Positions 25,390 through 34,287 of a stretch of 64,000 nt of DNA are shown here, in pieces (the first letter of the stretch is position 1; the number at the start of each line of letters is the position of its first letter). The notes beneath the pieces are model-generated. The model was given only the letters and a program-made list of their open reading frames with translations, made no database searches and had not been told where the DNA came from. A program made the translations under genes and the position numbers. Source of the DNA: Bacteroidota bacterium (GTDB lineage Bacteria > Bacteroidota > Ignavibacteria > OLB7); NCBI GenBank assembly GCA_018266795.1, contig JAFDZV010000001.1:62234-126233 (forward strand), given 5' to 3'.

Positions 25390-26712
25390 ATGAAGGCAAC
25401 GATCACATCGTTCGGAATTCTTGTCGCGCTTCTGCTCTGCTCGCCGCTGCGGGCGCAGCAGGAGCGCATCAACCTGGGCAAGGGGATCAACTCCGAGTAC
25501 AGCGAGCTGAATCCGATCGTCACCAGCGACGGACAGATCCTCTTCTTCACGAGGAAGGGACACCCGGAGAACCTTGGCTTCAAGATGCGGCCGGACGACG
25601 AAGACATCTGGTATGCAACCAGACAGGCGGATGGCTCGTGGTCAAGCGCCGTCCATCTCACCGGCGCGCTGAATACCACCGGTTACGATGGCGTTCGCGC
25701 CGTGAACAAGACGGTCACGCACCTCTACCTCCAGAATCAGTATCGGCCCGATGGCTCGCGTGGAAAAGGGTTCAGCGTGAGCGAGCGCGGCGACGACGGT
25801 CTGTGGAAGTATCCCACGCCGCTGGAGATCGCCAACTATTCCAACGATACCACGAACGCCACACTTGCAGTCTCCGCCGATGAAAACGTTCTGATCCTGT
25901 CGCTGAAGCGGCACGACTCCAAGGGGGCGCACGATCTCTATGTCTCCTTCAAGACCGGACCGAATTCCTTCTCGGAGCCTGCCCACATCGACGAACTGAG
26001 CACGGAGGGGGACGAGATTGCTCCGTTCATCGGCTTCGATGATCAGACGCTCTATGTTCCAAGCACCGGCTGGGGCGCGGCGAACGGGCTGCACGACGTC
26101 TTCATCGTGAAGCGGCTGGACAGCACCTGGATGCACTGGTCCAAACCCGTGCGGCTTCCGGAGCCGATCAATACTCCCTCCGCGGACTTCTACTTCTGCC
26201 TGACGGCCGATGCGGACACCGTCTATCTCGCCAGCTGGCATGAGAGCTCCACGCGCGGCTTCGGAAAGAGCGACCTCTGGAAGGTCGGCCTTCCGGAGCG
26301 ATACCGTCCCGGTACCTTCATCCCCGGAGGCGCTACGCCTGACCGTCCAGCCGAGGGGGCGCTGATCCGTCTGGACAATGTCTACTTCGACGTAGCCAAG
26401 GCCACGTTGAAAACCGAATCGTACCCGGTCCTCACAAACCTTCTCGAACTGCTCAACAAGTATCCATCGATGCGCATCGAGGTGCAGGGGCATACGGACA
26501 ACGATGGGGAAACGAACGCCAACCAGGTGCTTTCGGAAAACCGTGCGAACACGGTTATGCGCTATCTCATCGATCACGGGATCAATCCCGGTCGTCTGAA
26601 GGCGATCGGCTACGGCGAACTGCAGCCCATCGCATCGAATGCAACGGCCGATGGGAAGCGCCTGAACCGTCGCGTGATGGTGAGGATTCTGGACTACCTC
26701 TTCAAGGAATAA
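25390..26712 (+). CDS. OmpA-family protein with PD40-like propeller
   Basis: 440 residues from MKATITSFG, with a signal peptide ending PLRAQ. The middle has WD40-like/PD40 blades (ELNPIVTSDGQILFFTRKG, DIWYATRQADGSWS, DETLYVPSTGWG-like stretches). The C-terminal 110 residues are an OmpA peptidoglycan-binding domain: LDNVYFDVAKATLKTESYPVL, then VQGHTDNDGETNANQVLSENRA, then AIGYGELQPIASN and LNRRVMVRI. The layout resembles PorE-type and other T9SS-associated or Pal-like anchors of Bacteroidota that tether outer-membrane complexes to the wall. I place it in the periplasm or outer membrane but do not assign a symbol. Confidence 0.85.
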   Translation: MKATITSFGILVALLLCSPLRAQQERINLGKGINSEYSELNPIVTSDGQILFFTRKGHPENLGFKMRPDDEDIWYATRQADGSWSSAVHLTGALNTTGYDGVRAVNKTVTHLYLQNQYRPDGSRGKGFSVSERGDDGLWKYPTPLEIANYSNDTTNATLAVSADENVLILSLKRHDSKGAHDLYVSFKTGPNSFSEPAHIDELSTEGDEIAPFIGFDDQTLYVPSTGWGAANGLHDVFIVKRLDSTWMHWSKPVRLPEPINTPSADFYFCLTADADTVYLASWHESSTRGFGKSDLWKVGLPERYRPGTFIPGGATPDRPAEGALIRLDNVYFDVAKATLKTESYPVLTNLLELLNKYPSMRIEVQGHTDNDGETNANQVLSENRANTVMRYLIDHGINPGRLKAIGYGELQPIASNATADGKRLNRRVMVRILDYLFKE

Positions 26713-26798
26713 CGCAGCTCCCTCTCCCTGCGCGGACTCTGAATTGCATTGCCATTGGGCAGCACGGGGCGGTACTCTTTCAACGAGAAACCGCTCCG

Positions 26799-28457
26799 AT
26801 GCCGATCACTGTTGGGATTACACACTTGGCTGACGTTGACCTCGGAGATTCGACGCAACCGGGCGCGGCACTTACGCGTGCATGGCGCTGGCTGGCGTTG
26901 CTTGCATTCACCATTCACCTCCTGCTTCTCGTACGTCCCGACGCGAGCTTCTTCTCCCGTCCGTTTCAGGAGGACGCCTTCTACAGTCTGAGCGTTGCGC
27001 ATTCGCTTGCGGAGGGGAAGGGGATATCCATAGACGGCGTGCAGAAGACGAACGGGGTGCAGCCTCTGATCTGTTTTCTTGATGCGCCGCTCTTCGCAGT
27101 TGCCGGCAACGATGTTGCTCTGGCTCTGCGCCTGGTAATGTTGCTGCAGGTAGTAATCCTGTTCGGCGCTTCGATGGCGATCGCCTGGTTTACTACAACC
27201 CTTCTCCGCAACCGATCGGCGAGCGCGGAGATATTCTGGCTGGTGACCGCCGTGGTTGGATGGAGCTACATGCTCATCAACGGCATGCTGAATGGCCTCG
27301 AGACCGGGCTCTCCACGGGGCTCGTCTTCGCTGCCGCGGCCTACTATAACAGCCGCATCACGTCGGCCGCCGGGCACGCCCGGCTTGGACGTTTTGCGGC
27401 ACTGGGCATCCTGCTCGGGCTTGGGGTGCTTGCCCGCATCGACGAGGCATTCCTGGTAGCGTGCCTCATTGCATGGCACGCCTGGTGCTCGCATCGCAGA
27501 TATGGCACCCTGCCCGGGCCGGAGCGGTTTGCAGCGTTCCGCCGATTGATCCTGGAGTGTTTCGTCATGGGCGCTGTGAGTGTCGTGGTCAGCGCTCCGT
27601 GGTGGATCTACAACGTTGTGCAGTTCGGCAGCCTGGTTCCGATCAGCGGACAGGCGCAGCAGCTGCTCTTCCCGGACCGATGGAACAATCTGATGGCTGC
27701 TCTCAGAACCATCGCCGACTCGTTCCTCGTGCTGGTGAGCACACCGCATGGCGTGGCCCGAATCTCGTGGCTGCTCGGGGCCGGGATTGCAGCCCTTGCC
27801 GCCGTCGCCGCGCTCTGGTTCACCCGCAGCTTCGGGCTTCTGCGAAGGGTCGCGGCCGGCTGGCTTCGGCAGTGGAATGCGGCTCTGGCAATGCCGGTTC
27901 TCCTGTTCGGCATTGCGCTGCTCTGCTATTACACCATCTTCTTCGGCGCACCACATTTCATCGTTCGGTATCTGGTGCCTCTGCGCGTGCTGATCGTGCT
28001 TGGTGTGGTTACGCTTGTCTATCTCTTCTGGAAAAGCGCACCGCTCCGTTCGCCGGTGCGCCTTGCGGTGACGGGGCTTGTGCTGGTGGCGTTGGGGGGG
28101 AGCGCATTCGGTCTGAGCTGGAACTTCGCCGATCGCAACACGAACATCTATATGTTTCCGGCCCGCTGGATTACCGAGCACACACTTCCCACCGAACGGA
28201 TCGGCATGTTTCAATCCGGCACCACCGGCTTTCTGCATCGCAACGTGGTAAACCTGGACGGCAAGGTGAATGTGGGGGCGCTGCGTGCATTGCAGCAGCA
28301 TCGCATGCCCGCCTACATTGACTCGATGCGTTTCGATTACCTGATAGACTGGGCGCCTTACGTGGAGCCGGTCCTCGCCGATCCCATTCTGCGGGGGCGC
28401 TATCGCCCCGTCGACACCCTGGTCGCCGATTTCATCGTATGGCGCCGCGTTCGCTGA
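26799..28457 (+). CDS. GT-C-like multi-spanning membrane glycosyltransferase
   Basis: 552 residues with about ten hydrophobic segments (LLAFTIHLLLLV near 35, ALRLVMLLQVVILFGASMAIAW, IFWLVTAVVGWSYMLINGML, PVLLFGIALLCYYTIFFG, LIVLGVVTLVYLFW, LAVTGLVLVALGG). The first loop has EDAFYSLSVAHSLAEGKG, the acidic motif position of polyprenyl-phosphate-sugar-dependent GT-C enzymes, followed by TNGVQPL. A soluble C-terminal tail ends the protein. It probably transfers a sugar from a lipid carrier on the periplasmic side. Donor and acceptor are unknown. Confidence 0.75.
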   Translation: MPITVGITHLADVDLGDSTQPGAALTRAWRWLALLAFTIHLLLLVRPDASFFSRPFQEDAFYSLSVAHSLAEGKGISIDGVQKTNGVQPLICFLDAPLFAVAGNDVALALRLVMLLQVVILFGASMAIAWFTTTLLRNRSASAEIFWLVTAVVGWSYMLINGMLNGLETGLSTGLVFAAAAYYNSRITSAAGHARLGRFAALGILLGLGVLARIDEAFLVACLIAWHAWCSHRRYGTLPGPERFAAFRRLILECFVMGAVSVVVSAPWWIYNVVQFGSLVPISGQAQQLLFPDRWNNLMAALRTIADSFLVLVSTPHGVARISWLLGAGIAALAAVAALWFTRSFGLLRRVAAGWLRQWNAALAMPVLLFGIALLCYYTIFFGAPHFIVRYLVPLRVLIVLGVVTLVYLFWKSAPLRSPVRLAVTGLVLVALGGSAFGLSWNFADRNTNIYMFPARWITEHTLPTERIGMFQSGTTGFLHRNVVNLDGKVNVGALRALQQHRMPAYIDSMRFDYLIDWAPYVEPVLADPILRGRYRPVDTLVADFIVWRRVR

Positions 28458-28591
28458 TTCACCGGCTCCTGGATTGCCCTACCGGGATCTCTCCCCGAAG
28501 CCCGTATATTCACGGTCGTGAAACTTCCCGGCGGTTTCCGTCGTCGCTGAGAGCACGGCCCTTGGCCGGCAGATTCACGAGGGCAAATCCT

Positions 28592-29938
28592 ATGCGAAAC
28601 CGTAGTTCAATCGCTCGCATCCTGTGCGGCCTGCTGCTTACTCTGGCATCGCTATCGATGGCGTATGCGCAGAATGGTGCGATCTATGTGATCGAGATCA
28701 CCGGCGAGGTTGATCCGGCGATGCCTCCCTATGTTCAGCGTGTGATCGCGGAGGCAAACGAGCACGGGGCTTCGGCCGTGATGCTACATGTGAACACGCT
28801 TGGCGGGCGCGTGGACGTTGCGGCCGATGTAAAGGATGCCGTACTGAACTCCAAGGTGCCGGTGATTGCCTACGTGGACAAGCGGGCCATCTCCGCCGGC
28901 GCATTCATCACGCTTGCGGCCGGAAGAATTGCCATGTCACCCGGAAGCACTATGGGCGCGGCGACTCCGGTATACGGCAACGGCGAGAAGGCTTCGGAGA
29001 AAGTGGTCAGCTTCATGCGGAGCGAGATGCGCTCCACCGCGGAACGGAACAAGCGCGATCCCAGGATTGCCGAAGCGATGGTGGATGAGAGCGTGACGCT
29101 GAGCGATTCGCTGCTGAAGGGGAACGGCCAGCTGCTGACGTTGACCGCAGAGGAGGCCCGGCAACACGGCTATTGCGATGCCATCGCTCCTACCATCGAG
29201 GAGGCTGCCGCGGCTCTCGGCTACAGGGATGCGCGGATCGTACGCACCTCCTACATCTGGAGCGAATCCTTGGTGCGCCTTCTCACGAACTCCGTGATGA
29301 GCTCCATTCTCATCATGCTGGGGCTGGGCGGGCTGTTCTACAGCGTCAAGACGGGGCACGTCAACGCGCTGACGCTGATCGGTGTCGTCTCCATTGCGCT
29401 CTTCTTCGGTGCGCATTTCATGGCGGACATGGCAACGTTCGTTGAAGTGCTGATGTTCGTCACCGGCGTTGCGCTCATCATCATGGAAGTATTCGTGATA
29501 CCGGGATTCGGTATCGCAGGTGTTGCGGGCATACTCCTCGTGGTGGGCAGCCTCTTCCTGTCGCTCATCTACCGGTTCGACATGCTTACGTCGGACTCCA
29601 TCGCCGCGCCACTCTATACGCTTGCGGCGTCGTTCGTCGGGCTTGGTATATTGATTGCGCTGATGGTTCGCTATGTTCCACAATCCAGTACGTTCAACAG
29701 ACTGGTACACAGCACGGCGCAGAATGTCGCCGCCGGTTATGTCAGCGCACCAAACTATTCCGGCCTTGTCGGCTTCAGCGGGCGCGCACTTACCACGCTT
29801 CGTCCTGCAGGCCTTGCGCAGCTCGGTGACGGGCGTTACGACGTGATCACGAACGGAGAGTACATTCCTGCCGGCGAGGACGTGAAAGTGATTCGTGTGG
29901 AAGGGCGGAAGATCATCGTAGGGAAGACGCAAACGTAA
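28592..29938 (+). CDS. NfeD-family membrane-bound serine protease
   Basis: A 448-residue long-form NfeD. Signal peptide (RILCGLLLTLASLSMAYAQ), then a ClpP-like protease domain: VIEITGEVDPAMPPYV, VNTLGGRVDVAADV, and KRAISAGAF with the likely nucleophile Ser101, then MSPGSTMGAATPV. Hydrophobic segments follow (SSILIMLGLGGLFYSV, LIGVVSIALFFGAHFMADMA, EVLMFVTGVALIIMEVFVI, GVAGILLVVGSLFLSLIY) and a C-terminal OB-fold NfeD domain (GLVGFSGRALTTLRPAGLAQLGDGRYDV, read in parts). Such proteases process membrane proteins together with stomatin-like partners; none is adjacent. Confidence 0.9.
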   Translation: MRNRSSIARILCGLLLTLASLSMAYAQNGAIYVIEITGEVDPAMPPYVQRVIAEANEHGASAVMLHVNTLGGRVDVAADVKDAVLNSKVPVIAYVDKRAISAGAFITLAAGRIAMSPGSTMGAATPVYGNGEKASEKVVSFMRSEMRSTAERNKRDPRIAEAMVDESVTLSDSLLKGNGQLLTLTAEEARQHGYCDAIAPTIEEAAAALGYRDARIVRTSYIWSESLVRLLTNSVMSSILIMLGLGGLFYSVKTGHVNALTLIGVVSIALFFGAHFMADMATFVEVLMFVTGVALIIMEVFVIPGFGIAGVAGILLVVGSLFLSLIYRFDMLTSDSIAAPLYTLAASFVGLGILIALMVRYVPQSSTFNRLVHSTAQNVAAGYVSAPNYSGLVGFSGRALTTLRPAGLAQLGDGRYDVITNGEYIPAGEDVKVIRVEGRKIIVGKTQT

Positions 29939-29975
29939 CGCTGCGTGCTCCGCGCCAGCGGTTCATACATAGATC

Positions 29976-31652
29976 ATGAGAAGAGCCCGACGTTCGCTCG
30001 CAGTGTTCCTGTTCATTCTCAGTGCCGGTGGGTGCCTGAACGCGCGACCATCCGGCGACACGACGGTACCCGATCCGCGCGGCCTTACCCCGTTCATCGT
30101 CGACACCATCATCGTTTCCACTTCCGATCTCTATCAGGGAATACAGCGTACCTGGGTTGTCAGCGACGTATTGGAGTTCTTTCACGTGGTCACGAAGGAA
30201 CGTCCAATCCGCCACGAACTGCATGTCAGAACAGGGGACACTGTGTGGCGCGCGGACCTCGACGACATCGAACAGAATCTGCGCCAGTTGGGGATCTTCG
30301 CGGAGATCGATCTGCACGTGGAGCGAACGGACAGCGCAGATCTGGATGAGGGGGAGATCCCGCATGGGCGGCTGTACATTCGCACGCGCGATGCGATATC
30401 GCTTCGCGGCGGAGCCAGTTACACGCAGAGTTCCGATTCCCGCAACTACTTCCTGGGCCTGACGGAGTACAATCTCTTCGGCCTGGCCAAGCAGTTCGGC
30501 GCCAGCCTCTACTATACCACGCAGGACAATCTGGGCCTTACCTACTCCGCCGCGTACTACAATCCCAACATCGTGGGGACGCATGCCTACGTCAGCGCGG
30601 CAGTCGGGTTGTCGGACCGGCAGCATTCGTACGAGTTCGTTGCGGGCCGCCCGTACTTCTCCGATCGCACGCCGTACGCGGGAAGCCTCTTTGCGTATCG
30701 TTTCACCGGCGATGCGCTCTACTACTTCCACACTCCGACAGGAGCGATCACGCAGGTGGACGACATCCGGCAGACGCTGCTGAAGGGATGGTACAGCGGT
30801 GCGCGGAACACCAACGGAAGCGTCTTCACAATGTCGGCGGCGCTCTTCTACGACAGGACTCTGCACAACAACGTCCAGGGGATTCACCGGGCGTTCGAGA
30901 ACAGTGTTGGTGTATTCGTGGGGATAGGCTCGCGCAGGCGCACGTTCACGGAGATTCAGGACGCTGACTTTCAGGGCACCGAACAGGTGCCGCTGGGAGG
31001 AATGGGGAGCGTATCGATCGGCAAGATAAGTCCGCACGACGGCGGGCTGGATAACGTGTTCTACATCGGTGCCGATGCGCGGCAGGCGGTGAGCATCGGC
31101 GACTTCTATGGCTTCGCCTCAGTGGCAGCCGGCAGCGGCCTTGCCGGGCAGACCACGAGCTTCGTTACGCAGAATGCCTCCCTGGGCGCGGCGGTGATGA
31201 CGCATCCGGGCGCCTTCGCCATGCGCCTTGACGAGTCCGTTGTCTGGAACTGGCAGCACTATCTCTATCTGCCGCTGGACAATCTGAACGGGCTGCGCGG
31301 CTATCCGCGCCTGGAGAACTTCGGCGACAACCGTGCGGTGCTGAACATCGAGTACCGTCTGGTGCCGATCTTCCGATTCATCGTCTTCGACGTCGGCGCG
31401 GCAGCGTTCTACGACGTTGGCGGAACCTGGAGGCAGTCGCAGCAGTTGAGCCAGGTGCAATTCCACTCCGGTGCGGGAATCGGCATCCGTGTAGCAAATG
31501 CAGATGCGAAAATTGCAAAGGGATTGTTCCGCGTTGATCTCGCCTACAACTTCGAGCAGAAGAAGTTCGCACAGCTCATCATCGGTACGCAGGAAGCCTT
31601 CTCCTTCTTCGATACATTCGAGTTCCGCCCGCCGGGGCCGTACACGTATTGA
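29976..31652 (+). CDS. BamA/TamA-family outer-membrane beta barrel, possibly TamL-like
   Basis: 558 residues. The N-terminus (SLAVFLFILSAGGC) is a signal peptide ending in a possible lipobox with Cys20. There follows a POTRA-like segment (DTIIVSTSDLYQGIQRTW, VWRADLDDIEQNLRQLGIFAEIDLHV) and a long beta-barrel with alternating aromatic strands (GGASYTQSSDSRNYFLGLTE, FGASLYYTTQDNLGLTYSAAYY). The end matches the surface-antigen family: DNLNGLRGYPRLENFGDNRAVLNIEYR, read in parts. Bacteroidota carry a lipidated TamA relative, TamL, and one or few POTRA domains plus a lipobox would fit. BamA proper would have five. It follows nfeD by 37 bp. Confidence 0.75.
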   Translation: MRRARRSLAVFLFILSAGGCLNARPSGDTTVPDPRGLTPFIVDTIIVSTSDLYQGIQRTWVVSDVLEFFHVVTKERPIRHELHVRTGDTVWRADLDDIEQNLRQLGIFAEIDLHVERTDSADLDEGEIPHGRLYIRTRDAISLRGGASYTQSSDSRNYFLGLTEYNLFGLAKQFGASLYYTTQDNLGLTYSAAYYNPNIVGTHAYVSAAVGLSDRQHSYEFVAGRPYFSDRTPYAGSLFAYRFTGDALYYFHTPTGAITQVDDIRQTLLKGWYSGARNTNGSVFTMSAALFYDRTLHNNVQGIHRAFENSVGVFVGIGSRRRTFTEIQDADFQGTEQVPLGGMGSVSIGKISPHDGGLDNVFYIGADARQAVSIGDFYGFASVAAGSGLAGQTTSFVTQNASLGAAVMTHPGAFAMRLDESVVWNWQHYLYLPLDNLNGLRGYPRLENFGDNRAVLNIEYRLVPIFRFIVFDVGAAAFYDVGGTWRQSQQLSQVQFHSGAGIGIRVANADAKIAKGLFRVDLAYNFEQKKFAQLIIGTQEAFSFFDTFEFRPPGPYTY

Positions 31653-32092
31653 GCCGGCGGTACGTACGCGCCGAAGCAATCAGCCATGCGCGAACCGGTA
31701 GCTGCATTGCCGGGATGCTCTGCCGCACAGGGCCGCGATGCGTCTCCGCCGGAGAAGCTGTTCCGTGCCGGCTTCTCCCACTACACCCCCGCAGGCATTC
31801 TCCGGTTTCGGCACTGTTTTCCCTCCGGCTCGCGGTCACTCCATGCGGCCACACACCACTCTGCAAATCTTTCACACGAATATGAATCGATGGCGCAGGC
31901 GTCGAACCTTTTTTCAGGTGCGGAGGACAAAGTGGCAACCACATGGGCACTCCAACCCTTGAAAACAGCGGCATGGAGGGTTGGCACATCGATTGATCCC
32001 AAGTACTTCAACGCCGGCAGGCAGAGTGAAGCAGGCCGGAAACGGATTTCAAGAACAACGGATCAACTTTGGCTACGCAAGGAGGAAGAATC
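31653..32092. other. Spacer upstream of hsp20
   Basis: No supported gene. A long open frame that runs into hsp20 in another frame has no start signal or family resemblance. The hsp20 promoter must be here, but I found no CIRCE element and no clean -33/-7 pair. The last bases carry a strong AAGGAGG ribosome site. Confidence 0.55.
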
Positions 32093-32581
32093 ATGTCTAT
32101 CGTACGTTATCCCGGATTCAACGTTCACGGTTTTCAGCGCGACCTGCAGCGCGAAATGAATCGTCTGTTCGACGGTTTCTTTCCAACAAGCCGCAAGAAC
32201 AATGACGATGGGTTTGAATCGGCCGTATGGCGCCCGGTAGTGGACGTCCATGAGGATGATCACGCCTATCTGCTCGATGTGGAGTTGCCCGGCCTCAGCC
32301 GCGACGACATCAAGATCAATTTCCAGGAAGGGACGCTCTCGATTGCCGGCGAGCGGAGCTACGAGTACGAGAAGAAGGAGAACGGCGAGAACGGTGCAGT
32401 GCAGGGGAATCAGAAGAATGCACATCGCGTGGAGCGCTTCTACGGCAAGTTCCATCGCAGCTTCTCGTTCCCGGCATCGGTGAATGCCGAGGGGATCAAG
32501 GCGTCCTTCGAGAACGGCGTGCTGAGGATCACCGTCCCGAAGGCGGAGACCGTAAAGCCGCGCCAGATCTCCATCGTGTAA
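32093..32581 (+). CDS. Hsp20 / alpha-crystallin small heat shock protein
   Basis: A 162-residue ATP-independent holdase chaperone that captures unfolding proteins in the cytosol. The alpha-crystallin domain spans about 40-150: WRPVVDVHEDDHAYLLDVELPG, the family consensus LSRDDIKINFQEGTLSIAGER, RVERFYGKFHRSFSFP and FENGVLRITVPK. The C-terminus ISIV supplies the I-x-I/V oligomerisation motif. Start chosen at MSIVRYPGF because AAGGAGG lies 8 bp upstream; a longer in-frame start would bury that site. Expected to be stress-induced. Confidence 0.95.
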   Translation: MSIVRYPGFNVHGFQRDLQREMNRLFDGFFPTSRKNNDDGFESAVWRPVVDVHEDDHAYLLDVELPGLSRDDIKINFQEGTLSIAGERSYEYEKKENGENGAVQGNQKNAHRVERFYGKFHRSFSFPASVNAEGIKASFENGVLRITVPKAETVKPRQISIV

Positions 32582-32666
32582 CGCGCGGCATGTCCGCACG
32601 GCAGAGTGGTTGTGTTTGGTTTGATGTTGCAGGTGTCGAATCGTGTGGTTGATGGTGAACAGAGAT

Positions 32667-32704
32667 GGCCGGTCCGGATCGTTCCGGGCCGGCCTTCGCA
32701 TTTT
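32667..32704 (+). terminator. Intrinsic terminator of hsp20
   Basis: A 12-bp stem ggccggtccgga / tccgggccggcc with TCGT loop and tail TTCGCATTTT. Confidence 0.85.
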
Positions 32705-32834
32705 ATGTTCGTTGGGGCAGTGGTTGGTAGTACAGGGGGAAGAGGAACGCGCGGCTGTAAGCAACGCCAACCGGCTGTCGACGAATGGCCGCCGGCTCGA
32801 AAAATACAACGAATGGTGTCGAGGCGGCTCGGGC

Positions 32835-32866
32835 TTGGATCGTGGGGCCGTTTCCTCCTATCTTTG
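32835..32866 (+). promoter_or_regulatory. Bacteroidota-type promoter of the DUF177-rpmF operon
   Basis: TTG at 32835, 21 nt, TATCTTTG at 32859-32866, about 45 nt before the first start codon. It matches the -33/-7 form seen at both tRNAs and the E1 gene. Confidence 0.75.
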
Positions 32867-32910
32867 CGTGTTTTCCGTATAACTCAGGGTAAACAGCAGG
32901 CGACTTGATC

Positions 32911-33459
32911 ATGTCCAGGGAACGCCAACGACATCGTCCGGCAATGGAGATCGACATCGCCGGCGTCGGAGACGGCGAATATGCCTTCGCCTTCGATGTG
33001 CCTGCTTCTGCGATCAACCTCGACGAATCGTTCCTCGGGAATGTGAAGGTAGAGGGGACGCTGCGGAAAGTCTCGTCGCAGTTCTTTCTCACGAGCACGA
33101 TCACGCGAACATATGTGCGCGAATGCGATCGCTGCCTTGCGGAGATCCGTGTGGAAGGTTCGATTCCGTTGACGGTGTACTACCGCACGGAATTCGGCGA
33201 CCGGCGAGGGCTGGAGGACGAAGATAACGTTGTGACGCTGGAACCGGATCAGGAGTCGATCGTGCTGGATGATGAGGTGCGCGATGCGATTCTGCTGGAT
33301 CTGCCGGCGAAGATGCTCTGCCGCGAGGAGTGCAAGGGGCTGTGCCCCGGATGCGGTGCGGATCTGAACAACGATGCCTGCCGGTGCGAGACGCCGGCGA
33401 TCGATCCGCGCTGGGAGAAGCTTGCGGAGATGCTGAAGAAGAACGGCGATCAGGAATAG
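32911..33459 (+). CDS. DUF177 (YceD-like) protein
   Basis: 182 residues. YceD/DUF177 proteins almost always precede rpmF and are linked to 23S rRNA or 50S accumulation. Seen here: the central RECDRCLAEIRVEGSIPLTV, and the C-terminal Cys cluster LCREECKGLCPGCGADLN ending CRCE, followed by DPRWEKLAEMLKK. The ATG (MSRERQRH) was preferred over a TTG two codons upstream; MEIDIAG 11 codons on is possible. The rpmF gene follows by 43 bp. Confidence 0.93.
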   Translation: MSRERQRHRPAMEIDIAGVGDGEYAFAFDVPASAINLDESFLGNVKVEGTLRKVSSQFFLTSTITRTYVRECDRCLAEIRVEGSIPLTVYYRTEFGDRRGLEDEDNVVTLEPDQESIVLDDEVRDAILLDLPAKMLCREECKGLCPGCGADLNNDACRCETPAIDPRWEKLAEMLKKNGDQE

Positions 33460-33502
33460 AGAGTAGCGATACTATCAACATACATTCATTCAGGAGAGAA
33501 CG

Positions 33503-33688
33503 ATGCCAAATCCAAAGCGGAGGCATTCGAAGTCGCGCCGCGACAAGCGCCGCACGCATTACAAGGCAACGGCCGCCGGCTTCGGGAAGTGCCCGAACTG
33601 CGGCTCGATGAAGCTGCATCATGCAGCATGCAAGAGCTGCGGCTACTACAACGGCCGTGTGATCATCCGCACGAACGAGACCGTATAG
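33503..33688 (+). CDS. rpmF: 50S ribosomal protein L32
   Basis: 61 residues beginning MPNPKRRHSKSRRDKRRTH, with a zinc ribbon CPNC-x9-CKSC and the typical CGYYNGRVII end. The zinc-binding (C+) form is present. A good AGGAGA ribosome site lies 8 bp upstream. Fourth-smallest class of ribosomal proteins, co-transcribed with DUF177 as usual. No fabrication genes (plsX/fabH) follow, unlike in many other bacteria. Confidence 0.97.
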   Translation: MPNPKRRHSKSRRDKRRTHYKATAAGFGKCPNCGSMKLHHAACKSCGYYNGRVIIRTNETV

Positions 33689-33704
33689 CCCGGCGGCGGA
33701 TAAG

Positions 33705-33769
33705 AGTTCCTATCTATGGTCGCTAAAGGCCTGCAGGCAGGCCATTACCACCCGGTTGTGTTAGGAACT
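33705..33769 (+). other. Nested inverted repeats downstream of rpmF (structured RNA candidate)
   Basis: Outer arms agttccta / taggaact (33705-33712, 33762-33769) enclose tggt/acca and a perfect inner hairpin ggcctg-cagg-caggcc (33728-33743). The transcript of the DUF177-rpmF operon would fold into a multi-part stem. I know no family it belongs to. Confidence 0.45.
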
Positions 33770-33804
33770 CCAACGCAGCGCGCGCTGTGCGTCGAGAATT
33801 CGAG

Positions 33805-33851
33805 AGCGCCTGTCCACACCGCATGTGTCGCGGATCCGGGACAGGCGCTTT
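33805..33851 (+). terminator. Terminator-like hairpin after rpmF
   Basis: A perfect 11-bp stem agcgcctgtcc / ggacaggcgct around a 23-nt loop, followed by TTCC. The loop is long and the T-run poor. Confidence 0.55.
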
Positions 33852-33891
33852 CCGTTGATGCAGACCAGATTCACTTCGCCAAGGAACATCG

Positions 33892-34116
33892 ATGCCATCC
33901 GGATCACCGTTTACGCGCCATCTGTTTCTGCATCTGCGGACCTCCGCAATCATCGTCTCCGTTGTGGCCCTCGGCCTCTGGATGTATGCCATGATGCATG
34001 GGGAGGAGGTGAACTGGACGGTGGTGCTCCTGGTTGCGGCTGCCATGCTTGGAAGCACCCTCCTCAACACCCTGTACGATGTCTGGAAGGAGAGGAAGGC
34101 CGCGCGCCGACCGTGA
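33892..34116 (+). CDS. Small two-helix membrane protein
   Basis: 74 residues with two hydrophobic segments, SAIIVSVVALGLWMYAMM and WTVVLLVAAAMLGSTLLN, joined by a short polar loop (HGEEVN), and a basic C-terminus (KERKAARRP). AAGGA lies upstream of the ATG at a good distance. No family recognised; hairpins both sides isolate it as a single gene. Confidence 0.6.
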   Translation: MPSGSPFTRHLFLHLRTSAIIVSVVALGLWMYAMMHGEEVNWTVVLLVAAAMLGSTLLNTLYDVWKERKAARRP

Positions 34117-34287
34117 ACGTTCACATGCGGTTATCGCAGGCGGGCCGGCGTTCCATTGTCCGGGTTCCATCGCCAACAATTCATCGCTCGCGATCCGTCG
34201 CCTGCCGATCGTGCTGCCGGCTGCGAAGCAGTCCCCTGCCGCCTCCGGCCGAATGGACAATGCGGCAGGCTCATCAATCGTACAACA

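Noticed and set aside
31980-32000. Sigma-54-like TTGGCAC-N5-TTGA sequence upstream of hsp20
   Set aside because: The -12 element has GA instead of the required GC, and there is no enhancer or regulator evidence.
31653-32159. Open frame of about 157 codons overlapping the start of hsp20
   Set aside because: It has no family resemblance, low-quality start context and overlaps a certain gene in another frame with a good ribosome site.
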